NCBI RefSeq assembly: GCF_003576645.1
Contig: NC_044922.1
Coordinates: forward strand, 692,535-756,534
Length of the DNA stretch: 64,000 nt
Source: Ipomoea triloba
Lineage: Eukaryota; Streptophyta; Magnoliopsida; Solanales; Convolvulaceae
Direction: 5' to 3'
The translations under genes and the position numbers were made by a program. Shown piece after piece: positions 1-12,735 of this stretch (position 1 is the stretch's first letter; each line of letters starts with the position of its first letter). Below the pieces are notes generated by a model. It was not told the DNA's origin. It worked only from the letters and a program-made list of their open reading frames with translations, and made no database searches.

Positions 1-609
1 AACCAAACACCTAAATACGCTCATAAAATAAAGATGGATCGACGCAAAGATGTTAGCATGAAATTCTTCCCTAATGGATAACTTTTGCATTAGTATAACA
101 ACAGGCAAAAGAAACATTAAAACTTTAAGTTACGTGTAAAGAGAAGGCAGAATATGGATACCATGTTAATATTAAAGCAGTTCCTCTGAAATCACACACG
201 AAAACAATCATAGTCCCTCAGCATTTGAAAATTTTCTAGTAAAAAGCTCAAATCTGCTCATGACTTGACACACATAAATGCATTGCCAGAAACCTGAGCA
301 TGTAACAGGGCTCACAAACCAAATCGAAGTTCTTCAACATAACAAAAAAACAATGGTCTAGTTTGCTCTAGATTTGATCTGTATTCCAAACTACGCAATC
401 TAATCTCATCTGTATTTATTTACCATATAAATATAAATTTTGGAGAAAAAACAAGCAAACAAATATGACAAATTTCCACTAAACATTTGAGCAAGCAAAT
501 TGACGCAGCCACGCAGATCTGAACCGTAAACTTACATGAAAACAAAAAATGCATTAAAATTTAGAAGAAAAATAAAAAAAAGCGTGTATGGAGGTGGATA
601 CTAACTGAC
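1..609. other. AT-rich non-coding stretch, probably intron of the leftmost gene
   Basis: No convincing exon, RNA gene or repeat is visible. It lies downstream of the first exon of a minus-strand gene and is most simply intron. Confidence 0.4.
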
Positions 610-762
610 GATGAGGGTACGGGAGAGAGTCCATTTCTGAGCGCGGCCGACGATGGAGAACGGCAGCCAGTGGGTAGGAATGAAGGAATGCAGCAACGAG
701 ACGGTGGCGATGCCGCCGATGGTGGACAGATCTCCGGCGGTGAAACCTCCTCCGCTCTCCAT
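610..762 (-). CDS. First exon of a predicted multi-pass membrane protein (gene continues off the left edge)
   Basis: The frame opens at an ATG at 762 and reads about 51 codons, with a Gly/Ser-rich start and then a hydrophobic stretch containing SLLHSFIPTHWLPFSIVGR. It runs into a plausible donor (GTCAGT) at 609, so this looks like a first coding exon whose partners lie left of base 1. The pattern of a hydrophobic helix with LHxxIPxHWLPF resembles N-termini of small plant membrane proteins of unknown role; I do not assign a function. An in-frame ATG at 846 would add a short, less plant-like leader. The AT-rich DNA from 1 to 609 fits an intron, and I see no second exon there. Confidence is moderate for an exon and low for identity. 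Confidence 0.5.
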
Positions 763-1862
763 TTCTGTCCCTATATACCTTAAAATTGAGAGCTGAGAAA
801 GAGGATTGAGGAAGTGGGATTGAATTGCAACAAATTGGGAAGGCAAATCCTTCGATTAGCAATTTGCAAATTTAAATTCGTGAGAAATTAAAGAGATCAT
901 TTCTCATGCCAAAATCTCGTATTTAATCCTCACAGTATATATACCATATATAAAAGTTTATCTAATTACCAACCTAACTCGGGTGGCCCTGGTTGGCTGG
1001 TTCGGTTTAACCAAAGGTTTAAAATAAAAAATCTACCTATGCAATTCGTGAATCAAATTAAACTGTAATTGTTCACATGTGCAGCTCAGTTTATTACAGG
1101 AGATAATAACTTCTCAAAGTGAGGCATTTCTTGTGCCAACGAGATTCAACCTTGTAATTATACAAAAGATTATGTAAGATTTTTTAAAATGTTCAATGAT
1201 TGTTTACAAAATTATTATGTAAGATGTTTTTAAAATGTTCAATGATTATTTACAAAATAGTATTTTGTTTACAAAATAGTATTCCGTATCTGTTTGATTC
1301 TATGACCACTCATTTAGAATGATAACAAAAATATCATCACACTATATAATAATTGTTTACTTAATAGTCTTAATGTGCAAGTTTACAAATATAGAATTTT
1401 AGGAGATGAGAAACTCCACAACCACACACTATCTGAAAGTGATGGTGTTGCACTAAAAAAAAACCTATACAACATGATTTTGAATTAACAAGAATTAAAC
1501 TCTCAAATCCACTCCTTTCAGGGCACATTAATTGATCACATTAACATGAATTTGAATTAATTAAAATGAAAAGATGTATCATGTATGGATAGCTTCACAT
1601 CAATAGAAGGGATTTCAAACATAGCCAAGAGTTGTATGCAAAACTTGGGAATAAACAAGAAAAGCCAACTTCATTACATAGACACAAAAACATAATTCAT
1701 AGATGAGACAAACATCCAAAACCTTCTAAGCATTCGCATAAAATGGTTTGTATAAACTACACACTAACATAGTAGAACAAAAATTAGAATGACAATCTCA
1801 GTTTCTGGTGAAATTAAGAAATATCACATTAAGATTACGGCAACCGACCATTGAGTGCCATC
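763..1862. other. Intergenic region between the left membrane-protein gene and RPL30
   Basis: AT-rich DNA with no supported gene. About 763-960 should hold the leader and promoter of the leftmost minus-strand gene, and the right end should hold the 3' UTR of RPL30. A short local duplication (ATGTAAGATTTTTTAAAATG-type) occurs around 1165-1275. Confidence 0.5.
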
Positions 1863-4136
1863 TTACTGCTCGCTTGGCATGCTCTTGATAATGTCAGAAT
1901 CCCCTGCAATGCACATATATAGAAACAAATAAGTTAGCAATACACGTTAGGTACTCTACTCTGCTCGTTGCAAATTCCAGCTTTTAGTAAACATAGGCCT
2001 ACCAGGGTCGATAATGCTGAGGCAACACACTCTGAAATATTTACCGCATGCAGTTCCCAAATCAACATTGTCTGAACCAACAATAATTGATCAAGCATAC
2101 AGTTAATAATCCATTTTCAAATTGAAAAAATATTTAATCATCATATGCAATATACATTAGATCTTGAAGCTAAATGTAGACATCCGGTGGACTTACTTCC
2201 GTTGTAGTGGTGAACGCCAACCTTCGCCAACATGGCATAGTACTCTATCTCAGACTTCCTAAGAGGAGGGCAGTTGTTGGAAATTATAATTAATTTCCCT
2301 GAGGAAAAAAACAATAAGATACAGAAAACAGAAGAGTTAAGTTCATAGGTTTCAGAAACTTCACTAGATTACACTAATTGCCATGACTATGGATCCCCAC
2401 TGTATCAAATACTACAAAATAATAATGAAGAAATATATACACATTTGTGTTTGTATACAGAAGAAACATACGACAACTTTTCAAGTGCAATGCAATGGAG
2501 AAAAAAAAATATCAATCAAGTCACCTATTGTGCCAATAAATTCCATTGTTGCAGCAAATTATTTTTGCCACAATAGAAATTACAGGTCATAAGTCGACCG
2601 TGTGTGTAAACCAAATAGTGCAAGATAGTGTGAAGCAAACAATTCCAAAGGCTTTTAAAGTGGGAACCAAGAGGTAAAACTTAAAGGAATTTTTCAGTTA
2701 AGCTAAGACAAATTCCAATATTTTGCCCACTCTAAATACCCCATACTTCAATAGCAAAGGAGAATGACATAAAACTCTCTTTCGATTCTCATAAATGCAC
2801 TCCTAGTACAAGGATCCACCACCACATACATCTACATAGCTCTTCGTGGCAAAGCATGTTTGGCTAAGCTTAATCCAAAACACCCTAAGTTTTCACCTTA
2901 TAGTTAAGGATTTCCAAATTAAAAATCTTTGGTGTCCTCTATACACCATCCAATCTACACACTTAGGGGGAGTTTGGTTCAGGTAATCTTACATTACCTT
3001 GGTAATCTGAGTCTGGTAATGTTATATTACCTTGTTTGGTTCAGGTTATGAGATTACCTCGTAATGTTATATTACCTTAAAGCTGATGTGGCGGTAATGT
3101 TTCAAGGTAATGTGATTACCCCCATTTTCTTAGGTAATCTTAGATTACCTTGAACTATTCCAACTTTGCCCTTGTTAACTAATCCTTATCCTTATATATA
3201 ATAATAATAATAATAATAATGAAATAAATATATATTTATATAATCAAATATATATGTGTGTATATTTATATATTTAGTTTTTTAATATTTACGCATTGAT
3301 ATACATTCACATATACATATAAATAAATAAATACACACACATGCAAATAAATAAATAAATATATATATATATATATATATATTATTGAGGGTATTATGGT
3401 AAATTTACCCATATAACCTAAAATATAACCCTTAACCAAACAAGGTAATATTATATTCCACAATCCAAACCAAACACATCACCAAACACATGAGGTAATC
3501 TTACATTCCCAAAATCTCACATTACCTCCGTGGAGGTAATCCTATTAACTAGGGTAATCTAATATTCCATGAACCAAACGCCCCCTTATTTTATGGCTTT
3601 ATATATTTAAACTGAACAGGGGAGAAAATTTTGCTCTAACATCACTAATTAGACTTAACTAGTGATCTAGACATACTTCAGTGTTCCAATTCAAAGCTTT
3701 AGCTATCAATTCCACAGACTACTAATATCAAATGCTAGAACAATCTACAGATGCTTGTACTTTGACATTTTAGATAGTGAAAATACTCAATGCTCCAGAG
3801 AAACCATACAATCAACAAGTACGTACAAGTGACTAATTTTTAAAAACATAACACTAAGTCCAAAATCGCAGCAACACCAAATAACATTAAATTCATGCAA
3901 AAAGAAATATGAAAACCTTTCGAGCTTCTGAGGGACTTGAGGACGGTCTTGTATCCCAAAGTGTACTTCCCACTCTTCATGACCAGAGCCAGCCTATTGT
4001 TAATGCTCTCATGAGTCTTCTTCTGCAAATCATCACACGAAACCAGAAATCATTTCATCCATTTCTTAAATCTGATATATACATACTAGCACACACTGAA
4101 GTGAGAGAAACTTACGGTCTTCTTGGCGGCAACCAT
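1863..4136 (-). CDS. RPL30: 60S ribosomal protein eL30, five exons
   Basis: Coding exons on the minus strand are 4116-4136, 3917-4022, 2197-2298, 2003-2071 and 1863-1903. They total 339 bp, or 112 aa, the usual plant eL30 length. All junctions are GT/AG and keep the frame. The product starts [20 protein letters not shown], contains the family blocks [36 protein letters not shown] and [19 protein letters not shown], and ends MPSEQ. eL30 is a small RNA-binding protein of the large ribosomal subunit. The first exon holds only seven codons, a common layout for plant ribosomal protein genes. Intron 2 (2299-3916) is large because a 620-bp MITE has landed in it. I see no break, so the gene should be functional. 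Confidence 0.95.
2966..3585. mobile_element. Tourist/PIF-Harbinger-type MITE in RPL30 intron 2
   Basis: The element starts GGGGGAGTTTGGTTC and ends with the inverted counterpart GAACCAAACGCCCCC. It is flanked directly by TTA at 2963-2965 and 3586-3588, the 3-bp target duplication typical of PIF/Harbinger elements. The subterminal regions are packed with inverted GGTAAT/ATTACC motifs. The centre is an AT microsatellite and no transposase frame is present, so it is non-autonomous. The TIRs continue imperfectly for about 30 bp. Confidence 0.85.
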
Positions 4137-5270
4137 GGCTGTGCTTTAGCTCGGAGGGCCGGAAGCAGATGCGATTCGAAGCGGAAGCGTCTTAGGCAGC
4201 GGCGAGGGAACCTTGAAACGGAGGAGTGGCTTCGGCTATATAGCAAGCCATTATAGGGTTTTGTGAAGGAAGACGGCATGTGACTTGTGGGCCTGTAGTT
4301 TCTTGTTGGGCTTATCGTTTAAAGGCCATTCTCCTGCAAGTGTATTATTATTATTTTTTTTAATACATGGCCCTAGTTAATAAGATATCTTATCAACCAA
4401 TTTTGACTTGTTTGATCACTGTTAGCTATTTAACTTGGTGAAGTCAAATAACCAATATGAATGTTTGATTAATAAACAATAACTTATTGCTTTAAAACAC
4501 TGAAATTTATAAAATTGTTCAAAACAATTTTTTTTACCGGTTCAACAGTCTCGTCTGCCAGTCACTCTCATTGTCTCTTCAAGATACTAGGCAACGAGGG
4601 AGTTGTTATATCATGGACTAGGGTTTGGGTGGACCCTGGTCCTAAACGACATTGAATTGTGTGTTTTTAGCATTGAAATTGTGTAAACCTGAATGTAAAT
4701 TGTGTTTCTAAGTCAAAACATATAACATCTGTACTAAATTTTAAAAAGATTAAATTGTGTATTTTTAGTATTAGAATTTACTGCAGTATTTGAAAGGAAC
4801 TTGTGAATACAAAACAAGATAATCAATTACATATATATTAACATTGTGTGCTCGTAATATACAAATTGTAAAATTTTAAAAGGTAATTGTGAACATTTAG
4901 TATGTAAATTGTGTATAGGTCCACATTACAAGGTGGACCGAGTTCGTAGAATAATTTGAGCCCTAAAAGATACACATTTCACTAAGTAATTTAGTGTTAG
5001 AATGATCAGCCTCATACATAAGAAAAGACCTGATCTTCCATTCTTAGCTTTCAAAAATTACATGTACAAAATGTGAAGAGAAGAGCATATAAATGGAGAC
5101 CAAAAAACAGAAGCAAAGAGGAACTAACCTACCAGTAGCTACACAGAAAGCTTAGACTACTTAACCTCACTGTATATGGAGCAAGTATTTAACAAGACAA
5201 CAGCCATCTGTTCCACTTCGAGATGTGGTTGTTGTCACGTGGCCTGAATGTGAATAAGAAGATGCGATCT
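4137..5270. other. Intergenic region between RPL30 and the FRS3-like gene, with a MITE-like segment
   Basis: About 4137-4330 holds the RPL30 leader and promoter. From about 4605 to 4965 lies a segment bounded by TGGACCCTGGTCC-like and GGTGGACCGAGT-like ends, with repeated AATTGTG/GTAAATTGTG words inside. It resembles the element family seen again near 50520, 58535 and 62049. The right end should hold the 3' UTR of the FRS3-like gene. No coding exon is supported. Confidence 0.5.
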
Positions 5271-8200
5271 CTACTTCCTTTGTTTCTTACTTGGAGTCTC
5301 AACTTGGGGTTCAACCTGCAAAAGTATGTGGATTAGGCTCGTCAAGTTGTGAATAGTATGACTACACGAGAGGTGTCTGTAAATCTGCCTATGTTGCCAA
5401 GCGTCAACAATTAAAGAGCAATGTAGCAACTATACTATCAGTACTATTAAAATCAAAGTAATACTAAAGGAGTGGGGAAGAAAGAATGATTCCATATACA
5501 GGAAAGCAAACAAATGCCTTCAAATTAACAGGTCTTCGTGTTTCACAGAACAGCACAGATAAACATTTTTCGTAGTTGAGGAAACATACTGTATTCGAGA
5601 GCTGCTCACGGATATAAGCCATGGACCTCAACATTGCACCTAAAGTATCTCTTGACACCTGAAATTTCACCTCTGATTCTCCTGAAGTTGTTTCTGTGTC
5701 CTGAAGCTGAAAATAGAAAATTATGGCCAAAAAACAAGTTTTTTGGTCTATGAATGACCAAAACATCATAACCAGTGTATTTTAATTTTTAAGGACAGAG
5801 TAATTAACATGCAATTAAGTGCATCGAAGTATCAGCTGTTTCAGCAAGACAAGTGTTTGTTCTCATTAGTCAACTTCATTTCCAATTACATTCGCAACAT
5901 GTTCAAAAGAAAGCACCAAGTCAGCAAATTATTGATGGAGGGTTGATATTTAGAAGGCTAACTGTTCTTGAGAGCCAAAACAAATAATTCCACTTTGAAA
6001 TTTATAAGATCAAGGGTGCAATACCTTCATGAATAAACACTTTATATTACAACTTTTCAATCTACATTTGTAGTTCAAGTCTTCAGTAGATGTTTTCCAT
6101 AGTCAACTATAGTATAATTCCACTATGTTCACTTAGCAATAATTTTTACTTTTAATGTTACTTGTAGCCAAACACTTCAGCATATGGGTACATAATATAA
6201 CATAAAGAAGAAATTCATGATAATTCACCATCATGTTGTAGCAGATTTGAGAGTTTGAAAAGGAAATGCATGTTTTTTCTTCTGTATACCTTCAAATTGA
6301 TGACAGCAACCCTATTGGCAGTAGAGAGCTGCTCACTGATATAAGCCATAGATTTCAACATGGGCTCCAGAGTGACCTTGGACAGTTGAAACTTAACCTC
6401 TGATTCTTGTGGAGTAGACCTGCTATAATCTTGCAACTATAAGCAGAAATTGTAAACATCAGCAATAGGCTTTTCAGAAGCAACCAAAAGTACACTACAA
6501 AAATAGCAGTAAAGGATTACAAGATAGTTATTGAAGCTGAAATAGAACAGTCACCAAAAGCTCCTTGGACATAAAGAGGGTCAAAAGAATATAATTATGA
6601 AGGCTTTAAGCAATAGTGAAAATCTAATAGATCCCCCTTCAACATTTCAGCACATATCACAAAAATACCAAGGACAGCACAAAATAAGAGGGTTACTAAA
6701 AACTAAAAGCAAGCTCAATCATAAATAATCACTAACAGCCAAATTATGCGGAGATATGGATTACACACACCTTGAGATTGATAACAGCTACTCTATTTGC
6801 AGGTGTTGAACTTTTGTTCTCCATCACCCAAGTCATTGACTTAAGACAAGGAAGGCTCACCTTTAAATAAAAAACCAAAGAATCCAACAGAGGAATTTAA
6901 ATTTCCTTCACTGTATTTATTATGAAACAAAGTTAAAAAGAAGAAGGCAGAAAGCCAGAAACAAATAGAAGAAATGTGATTACCATGTTATCCGTGTGAC
7001 CATCATCACGGTGAACGGAAACAGGGGCCATGCGAGGAATGTTGAGATCAGTGACAGATTTAGTGGGAACGCTAACATTGAGATTAAAGCGTTTCATCAT
7101 TTCATCTTGGCAAGGCCACAGTATAGGGTTCATATCCGGAGTAGAACCGGATGACCTCCGATCATCATAAACACCACTGGCCTGTGAATTGGGAGGTATG
7201 ACTCTAGCAACATTTTTCTTTGCAGCAGAAACCTTCTTCTTTGCTTCTTTAAGAGCACTCACAGCCACATTGTATGTTTCTGGAGCTAAAGCCCCTTCTT
7301 CTGCATACCTTATGGCTTCCCTGCATAGGGTATTGTATCGAGCTGCCATTGATTCATTACTATGTCGTTCTCCACATTCATCTGATCCAACAACACTTTT
7401 TGCATTTCTTGTCCACCGCTTCAAGATGTAGTGAGATGGCAATGTTAGTACGTTTGTCACGGTAAAAACTGTCAGTATGTGCCTACAAAGGATACCAGAA
7501 TATTCAAACATCTGGCAACTACATTTTGCTTTCATATCAGAGCAATTCAATGAGACAATGTAGGCTTTGCTGTCATCTTCAAATTTTGCAACTCTGTACA
7601 TGCTAACAGTCCCATCTCCATCAATCATATTTGCAGTGTAGACAAATGTTTCCACTAGTTCTACTTGAAATTTTGCGAAAATCCATCTTGTATATAAATT
7701 AGCTGCCTGTTTCTCCATCGGCGATGGTGTCCTCAGCACTGGAGTGGTACATGTTGTTTCAAAATCAGACTCTATTTCCTTTTCAAATGAATTTTCTAAA
7801 GCTGCTTCATACTGCCGAATGAATATAGGCAAGGTGGTTTGTTGTTTCACATAGCCGTCAAAGAATGAGCTCTCTGATCCCTGATTGGAAGCAATGGCTG
7901 CAAAGAAAGAAGCACGAAAATAAACAGGAGCCCACCGTTGGCGTACATTATATATTGAATGTAGCCAATCGTTCTTCTGAAGGTCATATTTTCGAAGGAT
8001 TGAATCCCAGCATAATTCAAATTCCTCAACAGTCTCAGTCATATTTATACAATTATATAGTTCGACCTGGAAATTAGGGTGCATAATGCATACAGGAGCC
8101 ATTTTCTCTTGTCCTTGTCTTAATACATCCCATTTGTTTATACAATGGCATGTTTCAGGAAATACTTGAGCTACTGCAGATTGTATGGCCCTGTCCTGGT

Positions 8201-9191
8201 CGGTAGTTATTGAGATGGGGGCATGGTTGTTCATGGCAGCAAGAAATGTCTTAAATAGCCAAACAAATGTAGCCTCAGATTCATCTAGAAGTAAAGCACA
8301 GCCAAACAAAATCAATTGACCATGATGGTTCACTCCTGTGAATGGAGCAAATGGCACTTTGCATTGCTTCACTCGGTATGTTGTATCCAATGTGACAGCA
8401 TCACCAAAATGACTATATGCATTTCTCGACCTTGAATCAGCCCAAAATACATTAGCCATGCGATTATCCTCATCAAGTTGTATTGCATAGTAAAATCCAG
8501 GATTCTCAGCCTGCATTTTCTTGAAATAATCAAGAAGGCTATGAGCATCTCTCCCCAGTGTTCTTCTCTGATTGTACTGTTTGGGAGCATAAATTAGAGT
8601 TGTAGTGTTCTTAGTTAATCGATCTGAATCTGCAGTGCGACAATTCTTCACTCCATGATTCATCTCTATGGGAGCATGACTCCCATCCACTGAAACATAC
8701 ATAACACCACTAGGAACGAGACCTGCCAGGCTGTTTTCAGTGGCAACCTTTGTTGTCATAGCAGTATGCCTAAGGTAATGCACATTATTGGGACTCTCAA
8801 TGGAATGGTTGTGATCCCTCAGAAATTTTGTTACAACCCATTTGTTTTTACCCTTTAGCTCTATTCTAAGCATAGCACCACAGGTTTCCCCGGTTCTTGT
8901 TCTTTTTTTCAAACCATCCCTGGCACACAAGAAATCCCTGAAAGTAGAACTCACATCTGCCTTTAATCGACCAAAATGGCTAACACGAATTCTAAAGCCC
9001 ATTCGCTTACTGTACTCATCATAGAAAGTCTTAGCTGCATCTTCAGAATGGAATTCCATTCCCAGATGTGGTTCGACTGCCCTATTCACATCCTGAGTGG
9101 AGCTCTCACTGAGTTCATCATCTCCGTCATCTGTTACACCGTCATGCTGGCCCATGTTTCCTTCTTCCACATCAATCACTTCAACATCCAT
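5271..9191 (-). CDS. FRS3: FAR1-RELATED SEQUENCE 3-like transcriptional regulator (transposase-derived)
   Basis: Exons are 6984-9191, 6771-6860, 6290-6436, 5590-5706 and 5271-5315. They join in frame to 868 aa, close to the roughly 850 aa of Arabidopsis FRS3, whose MDV start, VEPHLGMEF block and KKQRK end it shares. An N-terminal FAR1 DNA-binding zinc region lies at about residues 45-135 (C..C..HNH). A MULE transposase core at about 240-370 contains LDTTYR and [13 protein letters not shown] zinc finger ([15 protein letters not shown]) lies near 555-570. The C-terminal exons encode repeated modules ending [11 protein letters not shown]3/FAR1 proteins are domesticated Mutator transposases that act in the nucleus on light and developmental genes; a specific target here is not known. 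The start at 9191 is the first Met of the long open exon. A 5' UTR exon probably lies near 10240-10450. Confidence 0.92.
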
Positions 9192-10639
9192 ATTGAGATA
9201 AGATAACCACTTTAGGAAAACATTACATAGAAATAGACACTATGTAGGACTCTGCTGCACCTCCTCGAGGAGATCATCCATACCCAAAGCAAACCCTGCA
9301 TAACTATCAAGTTTTCAGTACAATAGTTTCTTTAACATTCTTCTACATCACGTCTTATGCAACCTAGTCAGATTATGCATAAAGATGGAGAATTTTACAT
9401 TTCTGCATTTCTGGTTGGTTGAAACTCGAAATTAATGAGATAAATTAATATGTAATGAATCGTCATGCCTTTTTTTAAATTTACACTAAATATAGAAAAT
9501 TAAATATTTTAAGTATATATGGAAAGGGTCAGTTAAAAACAAATTGGTCAAACAATCTGAAGGGGTACACTCTTTAAGTCTTTATCAAGTACATTCCTTT
9601 AATTTCAAGTATGTCTGCCTTCCTCCGATAATAATACGGACAGCCATGCTCACATAGCAACGTGCGGCCCTAGTGCAGCAAACTCAAATAAAAGTTATAC
9701 TCATGAGCCATCATACACCTCACTTCCATTAAACAATTAGGAGTTAAGGGCTCGCCCTGCACTCCGAGTTTTGGCCCATCATATTATATAACCTGCTGTT
9801 TTCCTCAATCATTTGACTTTTTTATGCATGCTCCATATAGACCAAAGAGCAATGAAATAAACAGTATGAACCAAGTTCTACTACATTATTGATTGATGCT
9901 CTCCACAACTGGCCAATTGTCCGCTCTGTTTTACTTTCAAGTGTCTTACTGAGATACATAAACAGCATAGGTTCACCAATTCTTCTAATTCAAAAAATAA
10001 TCTAAATAAAACACCATGATTACCAAATTTTAACATCGTAATTCACAAAATAACAAGTTCAGGAATACTAGAGCCTAGTTTCCCAGTTCAAAAGCTCTTC
10101 TACTTCCAAAATTCAATAACGGAAATTCGGAAGCACTTAGCTCTATGCCACACGCAAACATGCGCATATATGTACACGTATATACACCACAAAAGTAATA
10201 CGTATATGTACGTTTACGTATTCGAGAGAGAAAGAGACCTGGAATCGGCCCTGGATTGGAGGAGAGCAGAATTGTGTATTGGAGACTGGAGTCCGAAGCT
10301 TTCGGGTTTCAACCAGCGAGACGACGTCGTTTCCGGCGGTTGCGGTGTTAGGGCACCGGAGAAGTTTTTGCAGTGTGGCGGAGAAGGAGAAGGAAAGCGG
10401 GAAGAGAGAGAAAGGGAGAGAGAAGTGAGTGGGTGTCGCGTAGATGCCCAATAACCCCAAGTGGACGCAGATTCCTGGCCGTCAGATCCCGAACGGACGG
10501 CGACGTGAGTCTGAGGGAAACCAACTTGTACTTTACGTGTGTGGGTCCCATTTCAATGCATCTTTGTTGCGTCTCACTTGCTCTTTCCATGGATATCCAA
10601 ACGCCTTTTAATAATTCTTAGGTTCTTTTTTTTTTTTAG
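9192..10639. other. 5' leader and promoter region of the FRS3-like gene
   Basis: No coding exon is supported. A plausible non-coding first exon lies at about 10239-10450 on the minus strand, ending at a CAG|GTCTCT donor. It is G/C-richer than its surroundings and has a GA-rich tract at about 10380-10425 (CT-rich on the gene strand), as plant leaders often do. The rest (about 9300-10230) would be 5' UTR intron. This is inference from composition and splice motifs only. Confidence 0.4.
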
Positions 10640-11307
10640 GCTAAAGTGTCATCTATCACCCTGAACTATATCCAAAGATTTATACCGCACCCTGAACTTT
10701 CATATCGTATATATCGAGCCACAAACCATAAAAAAAAAATTAACCTATAACTTTTAGCAGGTTTCCTTCTCTTCCTGTTGACATGGCGCAGATTTCCAAC
10801 TGATGTGGCATTTCTTTTAACCTTATGTTGTCCATGTAAGCATTTACATATTAAAAATAAGAATTAAAACAAAAAACAAAAACAAAAACCGAAGACCAAA
10901 CAAAAAAAAAAAAAAAAAAAAAGCATTTCTATAAATTTGGAAAATTGAAAAATACTAAACAAAAAATTAGTCAAAAAATATAAATTCTGAAAAAAACATT
11001 GAAACATTGGAATTGCAAAATTGAAAAGTATATATTATGAAAGTAAAGAGAAAAAAATTCTAGTTATTTTAATATAATAATTTTGTTTTTTTTTTTAATT
11101 TGAAATATGTAAACGCTTATACAAGGACAATATAAGGTTAAGAGAAATGCCACATCAGACGCCATGTCAGTATGAAGATAGGGAAACCTGCTAAAAGTTC
11201 TAAGCGAAACTTTTTTGTTGGTTTGTGGCTTGATATATACGATATGAAAATTCATGGTGCGGCATGAATAATCGAATATAGTTCATGGTGCTAGATGGCA
11301 CTTTAGC
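10640..11307. mobile_element. Non-autonomous DNA transposon with long terminal inverted repeats
   Basis: The left arm starting GCTAAAGTGTCATCTA and the right arm ending TAGATGGCACTTTAGC are inverted copies. The match continues imperfectly for roughly 230 bp inward, including matching blocks around TTTTAGCAGGTTTCC and GATGTGGCATTTCT. The centre is A/T-rich filler without a gene. The long TIRs suggest a Mutator-like or foldback MITE. T-runs flank both ends and hide the target duplication, so the superfamily is uncertain. Confidence 0.75.
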
Positions 11308-11384
11308 TTTTTTTTTTTTAATATAGTGACTCTGTTACATTGTAGTATATGTTCATAGCTACTTGTACAAATAGTTATTTCCAT

Positions 11385-11450
11385 TGAGACTCGAACACAC
11401 TTCCTTTCACGTGGGAGTGTAAGTGGTGTGTCACTAGACCACGCCTAAAT
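11385..11450 (-). mobile_element. tRNA-related SINE-like fragment
   Basis: Read on the minus strand, it has an A-box-like GTGGTCTAGTG and a B-box-like GTTCGAGTC about 45 bases apart. Between them is a stretch like ACACTCCCACGTG. Very similar heads occur near 43590 and 63040. No complete tail or target duplication was resolved. Confidence 0.4.
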
Positions 11451-11572
11451 AAATATAATTTTAAAATGAATTCTCTTCTCTTTTTTTTTTTAGAGAAAAA
11501 CAAAGTGCATTAATTCAAACAAGGTATAAATCGTTGATAATAAACAAATGAGGGATGGGTAGTATTTCATTC

Positions 11573-11975
11573 CTAACGTACAGACATATAAAAGACTTTC
11601 CTAACAAGACTACGAGCAACTATATTCGTTGTACGACTAACGTGAGAGATATCTATGTGAATAAGTGAACGTAACATATCTTTAATATCCAAAATTACAA
11701 GATCAAAATATGAGTCATCGGCACTATGCTTTAGACTTTGAATCATTTGTAGTGCGCCCGATTCGACTCGGATTATGCTTACGCCATCTCTCTTGTCCAT
11801 GAGAGAGGCTTCTTAATAGTCATAGCTTCAGCTTCTTTCGAGGTGAAGATGCCTCATCGGAGAATGCAAGCAGTTGCAACAAATTGGCATGTGCATGTCA
11901 TCTTTTAGAACCCAATCATAACCTGTGCGATTCCTTTGCTCATCCACCGCTGCATATGTGTTCAACTCGTAGGTG
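11573..11975 (-). pseudogene. Degenerate RNase H-like (RVT_3) retroelement fragment
   Basis: The minus strand carries a readable piece (11573-11800) with ESGALQMIQSLKH and a stretch ending HVSRTTNIVARSLVRK, typical of RNase H-like domains at the end of plant LINE-type or host-derived RVT_3 proteins. Upstream, in a different frame, is VDEQRNRTGYDWVLKDD, the start of the same domain. At least two frame breaks separate the pieces, and no reverse transcriptase remains. A dead relic. Confidence 0.55.
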
Positions 11976-12529
11976 ATTTTTCCCACTTGACCATTACCAA
12001 ATATTTGATCATTTTAATTTTGACTTTCATGTGCGAACCAAACACATTCCAATTCATGTGTTTTGTAATTATATTTTTAATATTATTTGATTGATAAAAA
12101 CAATTTGTTATAAGGTGATATGGAAGTGAGATCACTTTTAAAATATGAGAGAGGGTTGCATAGTTGGAGAGTGAATAGTGATTAATTATAAATTTAGTGA
12201 TATGACATTTTGAAAGTGAAAGAAGTTTAGATGTGGATAACCTAATGCATACACTTAGATGTTGATTGAGCGCCAAGTACCGTATGCTTAGATGACATGT
12301 AATGATTTTTCATGTGAAAAGTTATGAGATTGAGCTTCTGTGGATGCAATATTAACTCTTTGTACTTCACAGGTTGAGAAAGTATGTATAAACAAATACT
12401 ACAATATAATTGAGTCAACAGTACATTAAAAAAAATAGTCGAGATGGAGTGAACTCGAGATATTTAGGCGACGGAGGCTACACGGACCCACTACTGTAGT
12501 TGAAAGAGACAGCGCTGGAAGAAGACGAT
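11976..12529. other. Intergenic region upstream of the SDR gene
   Basis: AT-rich DNA without a supported gene. The last 100 bases become G/C-richer and should hold the SDR leader. No clear TATA box is distinguishable. Confidence 0.4.
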
Positions 12530-12690
12530 ATGCCATCAATCACCCTTCCGTCGATCTATTCGCCTTCACAAATCAAATCCGCCGCCAAAAACCCCTTCCA
12601 CCTACCTATTGCTCCGCCGCCATCAAATCGAGCTTGTATCTCTGTTTTCAGGTGCTCCTACTTCCATAGTCCCAGTATCTTCTCAGAGTT

Positions 12691-12735
<45 letters not shown>

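Noticed and set aside
3266..3463. A 65-codon minus-strand frame
   Set aside because: It is the AT microsatellite inside the MITE.
7189..9206. Several open frames on both strands inside the FRS3-like exon
   Set aside because: They are shadows of the long coding exon, with no domains of their own.
12500..12529. A longer N-terminus of the SDR
   Set aside because: It would need a TTG start; the first ATG in frame is at 12530.
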